DNA from: Diplolepis rosae
Lineage: Eukaryota; Arthropoda; Insecta; Hymenoptera; Diplolepididae
Assembly: GCA_030998225.1 (NCBI GenBank)
Contig: JAPYXD010000701.1
Coordinates: 15,670,501 to 15,734,500, forward strand
Direction: 5' to 3'
Length of the DNA stretch: 64,000 nucleotides
The notes under the pieces are model-generated. The model was not told where the DNA came from. It ran no database searches and worked only from the letters and a program-made list of their open reading frames with translations. The position numbers were made by a program, and so were the translations under genes. Numbering within the stretch: position 1 is the stretch's first letter; every line of letters begins with the position of its first letter. Shown here one piece after another: positions 44,777 through 57,812 of this stretch.

Positions 44777-46486
44777 TTTTGTCGTACGGTCCTGCTAGAA
44801 AGGGAAGACAAATTTCTATCACCCCAAGCTGAAATTAACAATTGGACCAACGTCGATCCAACGCTGGATACCAACTTCCGACTGTCGGCGGACAGTCAAA
44901 ATGATAACGATGTACTGCGTTGTTACAACACCAGCTTCCAACGCTGTACCAATACTGGTAACCAACATATTTTTAACGCTGGCTGTCGACATTTCTAAAA
45001 TACTGGTTATATACTGTTATTATCATTGTTTTACAGGTAAAGAAGTACTTTAAAGAAGAATAACAGTGTCGAATCAACATTTTACAAACACTGGTATTTT
45101 AGAGCGTTAATTATCAGAGGCGATTAGACACTGGGTGTACCTTGTACATTTACTGTCGGAAAATAACTTTTTCCACAGTCGGAAGAAGATTGGGCCTGTT
45201 GTACACCCAACATTCTACAAACGCTGATATTGTATTGGTGACTATCAGGGCAAAATAGACACTGGATTGACTTTGTACATCTACTGTCGGAAAATTACTT
45301 TTTCCACAGTCGGAATAAGGTTGGGCCAATCATTTCCCAACATTGTACTAACGTTGGTAACCAACAGTCGATTTCATACATTGCACCAACATTTAACCGG
45401 TCGCCACAGTCGGCAGAGTGTCATGATTTCTGCTTGGGATGTACGACAAAGATGATACGACAACAATAACAATAACGGTAAAACGATTCTCTTGATAGAC
45501 AAAAGAAATCTGCTTAATTTCAATGGATGCATTCTGAAAGGAAGGTTATTTCACGATCAATAGACTTTCTTTTAGAATGTACCAATGTCGAATCAACTTT
45601 GGACAAGCACTGGTATTTTACAGTGTTAATTATCAGTAGATTAGACACTGGGTGGACCTTGTACATTTACTGTCGGAAAATTACTTTTTCCACAGTTGGA
45701 ATAAGGTTGGGCCAATCATTTCCCAACATTGTGCTAACGTTGGTAATCAACAGTCAATTGGGACACCAGTGAATAGCGCGAGTGAGGTTAGGTATACGCC
45801 CTAACTTCTGTTGCAAACCTGTCAATCTAGTGCTAGATATTACAGTTTAAACGATACGCTATGGCGACTCTCACAAGACGTGAATTTCGCGCGATAATTT
45901 ATTACAACTTTCTCGAAGATCAACCACAGATAGGACGCCCATCTACTCAGAAAAAAATACTATTGAATCTATAGAATTTCTGCCAAAAGCATGTATATTA
46001 TTGATTCAAAAAAATATGCCAATAAAACTGATACATATGCTACCAATTCTATACCATATTGATTTGAATCAATGACATACGAAGTCTATCCGGAAAGTAT
46101 CGGTTGGGCCTGTTGTACACCCAACGTTGTACAAACGCTGGTATTTTACAGTCGACTACCGGGACTGAATACACCTTGTACATACACTGTCGGAAAATTA
46201 CTTTTTCTACAGTTGGAAGAAGATTGGGCCTGCTTTAACACAACGTTGTATAAACACTGGTATTTTACACTCGGATACCGGGGCTGAATAGACACTAGAT
46301 AGACCTTGTACATCCACTGTCGGTAAATTACTTTTTCCACAGTCGGAATAAGGTTGGGCCAATTGTTTTCCAACACTGTACCAACGTCGGCGATCAACAG
46401 TCGATTTCCTACATTGCACCAACATTTAACCGATCGTCATAGTCGGCAGAGTGTCATGATTTTTGCTTGGGATGTACGACAAAAAT
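44777..46486. mobile_element. element with internal 131-bp repeats, locus 1
   Basis: The left end contains TTTTTGTCGTAC and, after a 33-bp extra piece, CCCAAGCTGAAATTAAC. The right end (46450-46486) is TGCTTGGGATGTACGACAAA, which inverts to TTTGTCGTACATCCCAAGCA, so the element has terminal inverted repeats. An extra internal copy of the right end lies at 45415-45465. The body has GACCAACGTCGATCCAACGC, TTCCGACTGTCGGCGGACAG (palindromic core) and 131-bp repeat units marked by CGGAAAATTACTTTTTCCAC (for example 45163 to 45294, exactly 131 bp). Another miniature element sits at 45946-46070. Frames over it, on both strands, are by-products. Same family as 60838-62745. Confidence 0.78.
45946..46070. 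mobile_element. miniature element, relative of 29669-29808
   Basis: Starts CTCAGAAAAAAATACTATTG and continues AATCTATAGAATTTCTGCC then AAAAGCATGTATATTATTGA, matching the inverted right half of 29669-29808. The right border is unclear. It is nested in the 131-bp repeat element. Confidence 0.65.
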
Positions 46487-49187
46487 GATAGGACAACTTA
46501 TGTGATTATATATTTTATAAAAAAAATTATTTGTAGCAAAACATTAATTTATTATTTTGTATTATTTTAATATTTTCTTTCTTGAAATTTTTTGAAAGAA
46601 AACGAAATTATCTCAAATAAACATGATTCAAATATTTTTTATAAACATTTTATTTTTTCAATAAATTTAGGAAAACAAGTTTTTAACCTTTTGATACATC
46701 AGAATAGATTTAATGCTATGTGGCTGAATACTATTTTCCATTTTAATGAAAGCAAGTAAAACCTTGAAAGAGATTCAAGTTTTATATAATATTTATACTC
46801 ATGTCACAAAACCATTTTCTCATTACATCATAAACAATTCAAACTTTTCTAAACTAATTTGTTCACACTGGTAGCTTAAATGAAGATTATTTTTCAATTT
46901 AAATGAGATTTAGGGTAGACATTAATTTATATTTTCAAGTTTCTCCATTGTAAAAACCAACTTTATTCAAATCCCTAAACGGGCTTGAAAAGATAATAAA
47001 AAATCAGTAGAATCGAGGGCATTTGAATTTCTCCGAATCGTGGAAGACGATTTTTTTGTTCAAAGACTGTGTGTGATTGTGTGTAAACTTTAAGCGATTT
47101 TCGGTGCACCTTTTATGTGAAAAGTCGCAGAAAGACATCGTGCTATGAAAGCCTAGCGATTTAAAAGAAAAGAAAGTAAAAAAGACCAGTTTATTCATCG
47201 AAAGAAAAGGCAGAAACGGTGAATGGAAGAGCAAAAAAGTAAAAACGTTCATCAATAAAGGATGATCCCCCCGTTATATTACACCAAAATATGAAGTTGT
47301 ACAAAACTTACTTCTCTACTTAATTATGAATTCAATAAGCCTTGACTCTGCAGCTTCAAATTTTAGTTATGAACAAAACTCTATTAATGATGTGTGCTTA
47401 CTATAAAAATTATGAGATAAAAATAATTTTATGATAGAAAAATGTATGAAAATTATATCAAGTTACCTAGAGAGATTGAAGCTTGGCAATAAATAAACCT
47501 AACCAATCTATAAAACGTCCGTTTGATTGAGGGCTTTAATTAGAATCTCTGTGCCAGATGCGTTCGATATTGGCGTTTTCAAACGCCTCCGATAGGAGAC
47601 AATAGTATGAGTGATCAATTAAAATCCATTACCAATTATTTCCTGAATTACAGATTTGCCATAAATATCATCCCTGAATTTAGATTCCAAAAGCAATAGC
47701 TCAAAATTTAGGTTCTTTGACAGAGATTGATACTGAAGAAGATGGTAATTTTGATAAGAATAGATTGAGTAATTTGAAGTAACCAAGATTTCTATGATCG
47801 GAAGCGGAAAATTATAGATAAAATTGATGTTGCCAGAGTTTACATGATTTATTACCCGAATAATCACACTTAATATATAATAATAGTATCAGATACTTTG
47901 CAACGTCATCATGCTTCGTTTCAAGATCCTAACTGTCAAAAATCACGGTGATTTACTTGATGCTCCCTGTGAAACTCTGCAGGAAACATATTTCTACACT
48001 ACTTTTTTCAAATAAAGCGATTTTTAATCCACTCATATTAGGGAAAACGTCTTTTCAATATCGTATAGGAAACAAGAACTTTGTCGTCTAATGTAAAATA
48101 AGATAACCTGGTATCTAATTAAACTTATTTATTTGAAAATAAACTGTAAACTTCAAATGTAAATTTACAGAGTTATACCACTATTTTTACACAGGAAAAT
48201 TCCCTGACTTTTCCAGCTTAGGAATTTTCAATTTTAAAGATTTTTTTAGTATATCCTACATAAATAAATGGTTAATAAAATTTGCAACATTTATAAAATA
48301 CATTAATTTTTATTGGAAAACAAAATTATAATATAATAATAATTTTAACGGCAATTTAAAACTTTATAATTTAAAACAATAAACATTTTAAAACTCTTTA
48401 TTCAAAGTAGGTAAAATGCTGAAACCAATTCATACATAATTTTACTAATTACATTTTAACAGAAATTAAAATTAATGCTTGACATTTCCTTGACTTTTTC
48501 ATATAAAAGTAAATTTTCTGACTTTTCACTGCTTTCCAGTTTTTCACAAAAAGTTGCAACCCTGTAGTTTATAATCTAAACTCTAAATATAATTTTTTAT
48601 TCTTCTTTTGAATGAACTCTAAAATCTTGAAGTTTCTTACATAAACTTGTAATTTTTTATAAAAAAATTTCAAAAAACTGCAATTTGCAATTTGTTACAC
48701 GTGGATAAGTACTTTTAAATGAATTTTTTTACGATAAAATATAAATATTTTTTAAATATTCAGTTGTATAAGTATTAAAGTTCTTTGGAAAAAATTTGTT
48801 CTTAGATGTATTTATGAAATTCTTTAATTCATTTGGCCTTTGAATTGAGCTTCTTAGTTGTAATTGATAAAAAAGATTTTTTAGTTCATTCACTCAAAAT
48901 ATAGACATTCAATTCTGTGACCCAGAAATCGACTGTCAGACGTATTCTCCGCATTCTCTCGTTTTTCTGAATAACCCCGTATGACGCGTTTTCCCCTGAA
49001 AAGATAGTTTCTAGGACGCCACGACATATTTTCATGTCAAGAAATTTCTATTCATGACACCACCTGCTACACCCAGTGCTCACTCATACACCTAAACACG
49101 ACAAATTATATACATATGCGTGTATAATATATATGTTTCCTCTACCAAATATATAATTGACAACGTTTTATGTAATTACACAATTTA
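46487..49187. other. 2.7 kb single-copy sequence, no gene recognised
   Basis: AT-rich. Frames at 47004-47255 (83 codons, minus) and 47619-47867 (82 codons, minus) lack recognisable motifs. 48890-49140 is more balanced in composition and not repeated in this window. Confidence 0.4.
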
Positions 49188-49456
49188 CTCTCTAAATCTG
49201 AATCAGTCAAATTTTTACTGATTGAATCAGTGATTTACCTTTTCACTGATTTACCAGTTAAATATATTTCACTGTTAAACCAGTTGATTATCACTAATTG
49301 AATCAGTGGAAAAAATATTTTCACTGTTAAATCAGTTAATTTTCACTGAAGCAATCAGTGGAATTTGACTGATTTACAGTAACCTCTTTTTAGCTATTTG
49401 AATCAGTCAAATTTCACTGATAATCAGTAGATTTTGACTGATTCATATTTAGAGAG
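49188..49456. mobile_element. CTCTCTAAA-family miniature element, best-preserved copy
   Basis: A 269-bp copy with termini CTCTCTAAATCTGAATCAGT and ACTGATTCATATTTAGAGAG. Contains all family modules: TTTTTACTGATTGAATCAGT, TTTCACTGTTAAATCAG, CCTCTTTTTAGCTATTTGAA and the ATAATCAGTAGATTTTGAC subterminal phrase. Confidence 0.88.
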
Positions 49457-51055
49457 CACATATCGTTGAATTAGTTATTTAATATTTTCATGAATGCATT
49501 AAAAAATGAGATGAAATTATAAACTACATTTAAATATTACAAATTAGCAATCGTAATTTACTGTATTTTGTTGCTAAATTAAATTTCTGTCAGGATGAAA
49601 TCAATTTTACCGTCCTATTGTCTATAAACTTGTTAATTTCCAAAACAAAATTATTAAATTGACAGTGATTGTTCTCGAATAATGACTGAAATATTGTAAT
49701 AAACATAGTTTTGAAATTTGTAATTAAAGTAATAGTCACTTTCTTTGGAAATATCGATAATAATTATTTAATAAGGGCCTCTTCTTTCACTCTAAAGTTC
49801 AGTAATTAATCTAAAGACTCACGAGAATTTGATATAATAAATGCGAAGCTGAAGTAATCCCATAAAAAGTAAAATTAAAATTCCTCATTAAAAGTTTAAG
49901 TGTCCATATTTTTTTGATGAAAAATCTATTGATATTTCTCTCCACAGATGTCATAGAAAACCACAATTTTTCACTCTTTCTTTCAGATACAATTTTTTAG
50001 GAATGCGACATAAAAACCTGAAATGAAGAATCGTCTCATTTTTGATGATGAAGTAAATAAATTATAAAACCATTTCATAAATGAAAATATGACAAATAAT
50101 TTTTCACAATGTCATTTCTTTCTTTCATTTACACTGATTATAAATATTTTTAGATTTTATTCTTTAAAATGGATATGAATTTTTTTAATAAAGAAGAACC
50201 AAGAGTTGGTTTCTTTTGTCTTAGGAATGTCATCTTTTGATCATGAAAATTTTCCATTTCTTTTATCAGACCCTTCAAATACATGATCCATCAAAGCTTT
50301 CAGTTCTTCCAACATGAGGGATCAAGGTTATTTGACTGCAAAAGATAAAGATCGATACGTTACTTATGACAAGGAAAGGAAAACTAGATATTGAGTATCA
50401 TTACCAAGTTCAGTTTTGCGTAAAGCCTCAAGTTGAATTTTGCCAGACATTTCCTCCCAATTAGCAACTTTAAAATCCACGCTACACTGTTATACACTTT
50501 TAAGTATCTATTCGAACAAAATAACCACAATTATATCCAGAACACTTTACAAATTGTCAAACTCGAAAATCTACAAAAATGTTTGAATTATGGATAGAGC
50601 ATACAGTTTATAACTATTGTAGACAATTTTCTATTAAATATTGTAAATATTTAGAATATTAAAAGAAATATGTTGATATATCTGAAATGGTACTCGTATG
50701 GAAAAATTTCATGTTGATCTTATATCTGAATTGGCCCAAATCTGGCTTTGGTTAGCATTTCATAATATCAACATTTGTCAGTGATGACCAAATTTTTTTC
50801 ACCATTTTCAAAAATTGACGCTACAAATTTGATCTAAATTACCATTGTGGTCACTTTCATCACCATCAAAATAATTTCTAGTTCTTAGTATGTGTAAAGT
50901 AGGTCTTTACGCATCGTTTTCGGCGTGTAAAGTTGATTTTTACACATAATGTGCACTGTTAGAAATTTCTACCCTAATTTCCTGAAATACATGACTGGAG
51001 TTTTATTCAGTTACAGTTTTGTAAAATTAAGATAGAATTTCAGGAAATCCAGTTA
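49457..51055. other. 1.6 kb single-copy sequence, no gene recognised
   Basis: AT-rich; no frame above 60 codons and no repeats recognised. A short inverted phrase (TTACGCATCGTTTTCGGCGTGTAA, 50910-50933) is present. Confidence 0.4.
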
Positions 51056-51675
51056 CACTACCGTTCAAAATGATAGGTTCACCTGTTGTTTCAACTATTT
51101 TAAAGTGTCTATATTTTCATAATGACAAGTGGAAATTTTTTTCCCCATAAGAGCATGCAAATTAATAAAATTTTGCATCTAATTAGCCCAAGTTGAAGGG
51201 AAAATGTTAATTATATAAGAATATAATGCGAAAAACGTAAAATTTCGATATTTTTCAAAAATGTTGATAACTCTGAAAATAATTGACATTTTTGAAAGTC
51301 TCTGGTCTCACTTTAAAGGTAAGTCTTCATACTATGTTGCTAATCAATATATTTTTAGAATTTTTATTTTGCATTATACCCCGGGGTCAAACATAATACA
51401 AAAAAGTCGTGAAATTTCAAATAAAGACTGTACTATGTACATTAATTCAAAAATTCAAAGTATTAATATTTTTCAAAAATATCCAAATTCTACATTTGTT
51501 GCATTTTATTTTTATAAAATTAACAATTTTCTTTTAACTTGGGTTCATTAGATGTAAAATTTCATTAATTTTCATGCTCTTATGGGGAAAAAAGTTTCAA
51601 CTTGTTATCATGAAAATGAAGATACTTCAACAATAGCTGGAATAACAGGTGAACCTATAATTTTAAACAATAGTA
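51056..51675. mobile_element. Tc1-like non-autonomous element, 620 bp
   Basis: TA at 51054-51055 and 51676-51677. The left end CACTACCGTTCAAAATGATA (then GGTTCACCTG) and the inverted right end agree at 29 of 35 bases. The ACTACCGTTCAAAA...GGTTCACC phrase is typical of Tc1-like termini. Inverted identity continues inward (CTTTTCAACTTGGGC-type and CATAAGAGCATG phrases). The 96-codon plus frame at 51261 has no transposase motifs, so this is a deleted derivative. Confidence 0.82.
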
Positions 51676-51677
51676 TA

Positions 51678-54136
51678 CTGTTTAGTAAATTTAGGGAAAA
51701 ATGTCTTAATTTTCAGATTCTGAAACTTGTAATAGGTATAATATTACGTTTTGGATAACTAAAGTTTTATGCAATTACATTTAACTGAAAATTTTGTAAC
51801 AATTTCGTAATTTTATGATAAATTTTATAAAAATTCTGTTAGAGTTTGTTAGTCTTAAGATACACTTTTTAAAAATTCAGTTTAGTTTCATAATATTAAG
51901 AAAAATGGCAAAAAATTCAGTACATTTTTCGCAATTTCAAGATACCTTTTCGAAAAAATATCATAAATATAGTCAGATTTAATTTAATTTTGTAAATTTC
52001 CGAACATTTCCAACAGTGGTTCAAATATTTTATTAATAATAAAAAATTCTTATAAAACACAAGAAATCATTTAAAGTACAAAATTTTGAAAAATTTGAAA
52101 ATTGAGGTTACTAATTTGAAAAACAATAATAATAATCCATCATAAATAAAAGATATTATAAAGATATGTTGATAAAAATGTGATAAAACATGAAAAATGC
52201 TCAATAATGATTTCTTAAATAAGTAAAATTGTAATTTTAATTTTTTCTTTTACAAATTAACCCTCCCCCTATCTCCAAAGCCATTTAGATCATAAAAAAT
52301 GTATTCACTTCAGCTAATTAGATGCTAACAAACGAGAGAGTAGAACCTAACTAGTGTCTGGCTAGTCATTTACTAGCGCCTTGTCAAACTCTCCAGTCGA
52401 TGACTCCACAGGAATGTTGAAGTTCTAGCCAGCTGCTGACTAGACCGTCTAGTCTTGATCCTGACTAGCATCAAAAGATTTTTCTACGCGTCTAAATATT
52501 TATTTAATGTGCCTTATAATTTTCCATTAATTCTTAATATATGTCTTGCGAAATGCGAAGTAAATATGATAATAATTTAATAAAATTTTGACGCTAAAAT
52601 CTATGAGTAATACGAAAAGTAAAAAGTGTTGACAGAGCGAATATAAGATACGAGTTTTAAATAAAGTTATAAAAAGTGAAAATAGATGAAATGGTTGGAG
52701 AAGGTTTAAAAGATGATAAAGTGACTTCAATTTCGAAGGCTTGAGCTATCACCTAATCGGTTGCCTTACGTCAATGAAAATTGTGCCGAGATGAAGCAGC
52801 ACTATCTTAACTGCGTTACTTTTAGGAGCAGTGGGTTCCATACCGGAGATGATTTTGCTCAGAGGGTTATATGATATCGTTCTAAAAGAAGCATCCTAGC
52901 TCACAATTTCTCATTCCCCGTAGATAGCTATGGTGAATCTGATGAACTGCATAGAATAGGGGAAAAATACCAATTGTATGAAAACTGGGTACGTATCTTG
53001 ATCAGTGCTACAAAATTGATAAGATATCTTTCTACACTATATCGAAAACAATATTATAATTTCGATGGATATTTTAACTATATTGTTCAATAATATTTAA
53101 GATTATATTATTTATAGGGTATGATTCTTTAATATTCATAGATATAATGAATTATTCAATACAAATAACTTTTTAAATACAAATTATATTATAAAAAATT
53201 ATGTCACTGTAAAAAAATGGGATTTTTTATTTTAAAAACTTATCGTTAGCGTAGAAATAAGAATTTGGTAATTACACTACTATTTTGTTATATTATGTTT
53301 TGTACGTAGAACAGTTTTTACTGTAAGAACAATGATTTTGTCGTGCGCACTACAATGCTGAATAACATTAATTAAAAGGATGTACAAAAGAAAAACGATG
53401 CTTGAAGTAGGTGATGATAGCCTTATAAGGTTCAAACCGTTTTAATCCGACGCTTATCCCTGCTTTAATATAGATAAAATCTGAATCTAGCCAAGACTCG
53501 TTCAGAAAATTTTTTCAATGTGCCTCAATTCGTATTTCTACCTCAATTGCAATTAAAACAGAACAGAGTCCATTATTGAACAACTTTCATATCCGCTTTC
53601 ATCAAAAATTCTATTTTAAATCCAATGGGATCCAACTCAAAATTACTTCACTATTCGTTTTGATTTGTGCGTCTATCTCGTGTTCAGTTCGAATAAATTG
53701 ATTAGTCTGAAAAAATTTTCATTTGCCTTAGTTTGTAGTTCTACACAAATTTGAATCCATATGAATTCAAAATTAATAAAGAGCAAATTTTTAATACGGC
53801 TTAATTCATTAATGCATTTTGAAAAATCCGAGAACAACTTAAACCAACTTTTTAAAGATTTTCATAAATGAATATGAAAAAAATATTTAGATAAATAATC
53901 AATATTAATAAATAAAATAAATATGTTAACACAACTTTTGAAAAAATCGTTTTGTTGGACCCGAAGCTAACAATTTTTCAACAAAGTATTTTTTAAACAG
54001 GATTAAGATTAGTTTAATATTTATTTTCTGTCAAATTTGAAAAAATTAGAACATATTTAACGAAAGAATGGGACGGCCAGTCGGGAAAAAGTTATTCGAA
54101 CCGATTTTTTCTACAGTACTTTTTATAACTAATTTT
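51678..54136. other. 2.5 kb, no gene; CTAGTC-rich patch at 52350-52475
   Basis: Mostly AT-rich and single copy. Between 52350 and 52475 CTAG occurs about eight times with CTAGTC/GACTAG in both orientations, GC-richer than its flanks; it may be a small element but has no clear ends. 52770-52960 is also more balanced in composition, with no recognisable motif. Confidence 0.4.
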
Positions 54137-54397
54137 TTTTACCGATTTTTTTTTCAGTGAAAGTGTGAAAATTTTTGTTTTCACAGAAATGAGTCATCAA
54201 AAGTTTAAATCAGATAAAAAATATAGATTTTTCATTGCTGGAAACATATAATCGAAAAACAGCTAAAATCAACTAAAATTTCCCCATTAACTTCAATCAT
54301 AAACAATCTATCATTTCTATCCGATTTAAACTTTTCATGGCTCATTTTATTCAAGATGAAATTTTCAACACTTTCACTAAAAAAACTCGATAAAAAA
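54137..54397. mobile_element. inverted-repeat element, about 261 bp
   Basis: Left arm TTCAGTGAAAGTGTGAAAAT, TTTTCACAGAAATGAG and AAAAGTTTAAATCAGATA invert to the right arm TATCCGATTTAAACTTTTCA, GGCTCATTTTATTCAAGATG and TTTTCAACACTTTCACTAAA. Non-coding. Confidence 0.7.
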
Positions 54398-55560
54398 ATA
54401 TTCTAAATATTCTAAATCAAAAAGAATGAGGAAATAGTCACTTTGATTAACTTTTTTCCGATTTTCTGTCCAATTCTTCCATTATCCTTAGACCTAAATA
54501 AAACTGATGAAAATTGAGAAGAAAGGCATTCAGAAATATTTTATGTAAACTTATTACTCAAAACCAATGTCGCTTGAAGAACTTGAAACTGAAAAATGTT
54601 GAGAAGCAATAACCAATATTTTTGCGTCTTTTGCTTGGTGGGTAAAACATGAAAAATACGAAGGAATAAATGGCGAGGACACAATGAAAACGTGAAAAAG
54701 AATTGTTGCTGCTAGGTTTGTACTGACAGAGATGAAGAATAACTGGATGACCACACTCATTCATCAACCGGAAACATCGGAAGGCAACACCTCTTTTTGT
54801 TGCGTTTGTGACAATGGGTCTATCTTGTACCATACTGCCATGAATCATAACTGCACTCAGAAGAAGCCATTTGAAGATTTTTCGCTTGGAAAAATTCCCA
54901 TAAAAAATCACACACTATTCGTAACAGACCTTTCACTCTTTAATCAGACTTTATCGTTTAGTATACAAAGTGGTTCTATCCATAAAATTCGTATAACAGC
55001 AAAATGGTTTCACTGGTTTATGAGCAGAAGCACTCTGCGTGAATTTCTATTTGTGAAGAAAACATTGGAAATGCGGTAGCTTTGAATTTAAAATGGGTCT
55101 ATAATTAAAGAAAAAACAACTACTTTACTCCATTAAATGAACACACGATTTTCCAATATGGGGAAAAATTTGCCAAGTGCACCACCAAAAAAATTTCCTT
55201 GTTCCTAATTTTTTGAAATTTTCAAAGAATGTTGTACTAGATACGAACTCGAAATTCTGAAAATGATTTTGCATTAGCACCTTCAGTTAATAAATTACAA
55301 GGGTGGTGAGTTTATACTTTTCACATAACCAGCTTTTTTGAAAAAATTGTAACTTGCATTTTTTTAAATCATTTCTTGCGTCTATTGGATTTCGTAGCTT
55401 TTTTCCGTTCTTTTCAATGTCTCTAATTTGAAAAAAATAACTTTTTTCATCTTAATTTTTCAGTTTGAATATTGTTTTGCATTTTTTTGGAAAAAGGACA
55501 TTTAAAAAAAATGTATCATAACATAATGGGATAAACATTTTGTTCTGATGTTTTCAGCGG
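54398..55560. other. antisense pair of >110-codon frames, gene status unknown
   Basis: 54558-54911 (minus, 117 codons) opens MIFYGNFSKRKIFKWLLLSA, which resembles a signal sequence, and continues with a Cys-containing segment (FRCFRLMNECGHPVILHLCQ) before low-complexity Phe-rich residues. 54732-55079 (plus, 115 codons) overlaps it and is Ser/Thr/Phe-rich with five Cys in its first half. They cannot both be real, and neither matches a family I know. If anything is real, the first 65 residues of the minus frame look more protein-like. Confidence 0.25.
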
Positions 55561-56395
55561 TTTTAAGCGCGCGTGTCGTGTGAGCCGATGACCCATTCAA
55601 GTTTTTGATACGCTTAGTCGTATTATTATTACTCACATTTGAAAAAAAGACATTTTTAAAACAAAAATAATATTTTAATACATTCACAGTTCTGTACATA
55701 TCAGCATATTTCATTACGAAACAGCTTTTGAGACCACGAAAAAGTGATTCAACTTCGTGCAATATTTTTTTATTTAAGTGTTTCATTCAAACCTGAACTC
55801 CAACCTGTATCACATTTAACCCAAATTCCTCCCAACGTCCAAACAAAAGTATAATTCAAAATTTCAAGAATTTGAAACCGCCCGAATCTTCAAAATAGTA
55901 AAACCATGAAAAAACAAATAAAAAAGGGGGGAAGAAAAAAGGCGGCAACCTTCCGGAACCCCTTCCTTCTTTTTATTTCATTCGTCCTCTTTTGTCTTTA
56001 TTACCCACAAGTATTTACATAAAAAAAATAACAAAAAAACTACTCGCCGACGTTTCGGTGCTCTTCCAGCACCCTTTTCGAGGCTGAAATTCTAAAAAAT
56101 CAAAAAATTATGTCTCCTATCACCTTCCATGGGGACGTAGAACCTTCTCCATGAACGCCAACGGGAAAAGTCGTGCGTTTTAAAACTAGTTTCATCGTGA
56201 GGGACCAGATGTCTCATGGTAATATTTTCTCATATGAATAATTCTCGAAACGTAATATAAGGTTTGATTTATAACTAAAAATGTTTTATTCAATATTATT
56301 ATTGAGCGGATAAAGTGTATTGAGTGAGTTTACAAAATTTTGTGTTTCGACTTAACGAGTTTTTAAAATTCTTGGTCACTGAAATGTATGTAATG
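55561..56395. other. no gene; GACGTTTCGG-type motif at 56049-56085
   Basis: Contains GCCGACGTTTCGGTGCTCTTCC then AGCACCC: on the minus strand a hairpin GGTGC-TGGAAGA-GCACC is followed by GAAACGTCGGC. Short hairpin-plus-GAAACGTC motifs are widespread in insect dispersed repeats. The flanks (GA-rich and CCTTCCTTCTTTTTATTTC at 55920-55990) look like the end of a repeat that I cannot name. Confidence 0.4.
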
Positions 56396-57619
56396 GTATA
56401 TTATGTGCCTAGGCGCATAATGAGGGTTATTACGCTACGAGCGAAAATGCTCGCAGAAGATCGAAGCCTAGGCATAGTCGAGGCGTAGCTGAAGCAAAGC
56501 CGAGACAAAGCCGATGCGCGATCAGTCCTGCGAGCATTTTAAGCGAGTCTCGTAATTACCCGAATTGTGTGGATTGGAGCATTTTCTATTCTATGTGACT
56601 TCGGCGCATTTACGAGTTTTTATGCGTGCACTCGAATCCAATCTGAACAGGTTGAAATTGCCGAGATTATCGCCCATCTCACTTGACATTTCGCTAATAC
56701 TTCCAGCCATTTTTATTTTCTCGATCTTGTATTGTAGTTAGTAGTAGCTTATTGTAATAGACGCATGCGCGGTTCAAATGTACAAGGCTTTGTAAGTACG
56801 GTGCCAACGATATAGGAAGAAGAAGAAGAATAAGAAGATTACGTTCCGCTGTATCGTAATAGGCGCATGCGCAGTTCAATTTTTACATTAAATTCCGCTG
56901 TATCGTAATAAACAACATTACGCTACTCTCAACTGTAGCGTAAAACGAGTTTTATTTAAGCATAATGAGGGTTATTACGCGACGAGCGACAATGCTCGCA
57001 GGAGATCGGAGCCGAGGCGTAGTCGAGGCGTAGTCGAGGCATAGTCAATGCGTAGTCGAGGGGTAGCCGATATGTAGCTGAGGCAATGCCGAGACGATGC
57101 CGAGGCGCAATCGGTCCTGCGAGCATTTTAAGCGAGTCACGTAATTACCCAAATTGTGTGCATTGGCACATATTCTATTTTATTTGACTTCGGTGCGTAT
57201 TACAGAGGAACAAGATGTAAAAATTGAACCGCGCATGCGCCTATTACTATACAGCGGAGCGTGATCTTCTTATTCTTCTTCGTACAGCGTTGGCACCGTA
57301 CTGACAAAGCCTTGTACATTTGAACTGCGCATGCTCTATTACAATACGCTACTACTAACAACTACACGAGATAGAGAAAATCAAAATGGCTGAAGTATTC
57401 GCGAAATGTCAAGTGAGATGGGCGATAACCACGGCAATTTCGACCTTTTCAGATTGGATTCGAGTGTACGCAGAAAAACTCGTAAATGCGCCGATGTCAC
57501 ATAAAATAGAAAATGCTCCAATGCACACAATTCGGATAGTCACGAGACTCGCTTAAAATGCTCGCAGGATTGATCGCGCCTCAGCTTCGTCTCAGCTTTG
57601 TCTCGGTTTTGCCTCAGCA
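56396..57619. mobile_element. foldback element, truncated second copy
   Basis: The left arm starts GTATATTATGTGCCTAGGCG and follows the arm of 34709-36432 (GCTCGCAGAAGATCGAAGCC, TGCGAGCATTTTAAGCGAG, ATTACCCGAATTGTGTG, ACGCATGCGCGGTTCAAAT). At about 56959 an inner second copy of the arm start appears (CATAATGAGGGTTATTACGC) with a longer CGTAGTCGAGG tract. The right arm ends abruptly at TCGGTTTTGCCTCAGC (57619), short of the terminus, where AAATAAATAAATAATAAA begins. Non-coding. Confidence 0.8.
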
Positions 57620-57641
57620 AAATAAATAAATAATAAATTTT

Positions 57642-57679
57642 TTTTAAACCGTAAATTATTAGAAAGTTACAGAAATGTA
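57642..57679 (-). mobile_element. hairpin-family copy D, left piece
   Basis: ACCGTAAATTATTAGAAAGT then TACAGAAATGTA matches the tail of copy B just before its AATCGAGCGC block. The rest of copy D resumes at 59713 after a 2.03-kb insertion. Confidence 0.75.
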
Positions 57680-57812
57680 CACTCAGAAGAAAGGTTCGGT
57701 TAAATTTACTTAAGCTAATCGGTTAAAAAATTTCCGTTTAAAATGACTAAACTTTTAGTCAATTTCAACAGAAAATTTGTTTACTTATTATGGTTTTAAA
57801 ATTCTGGTTATA

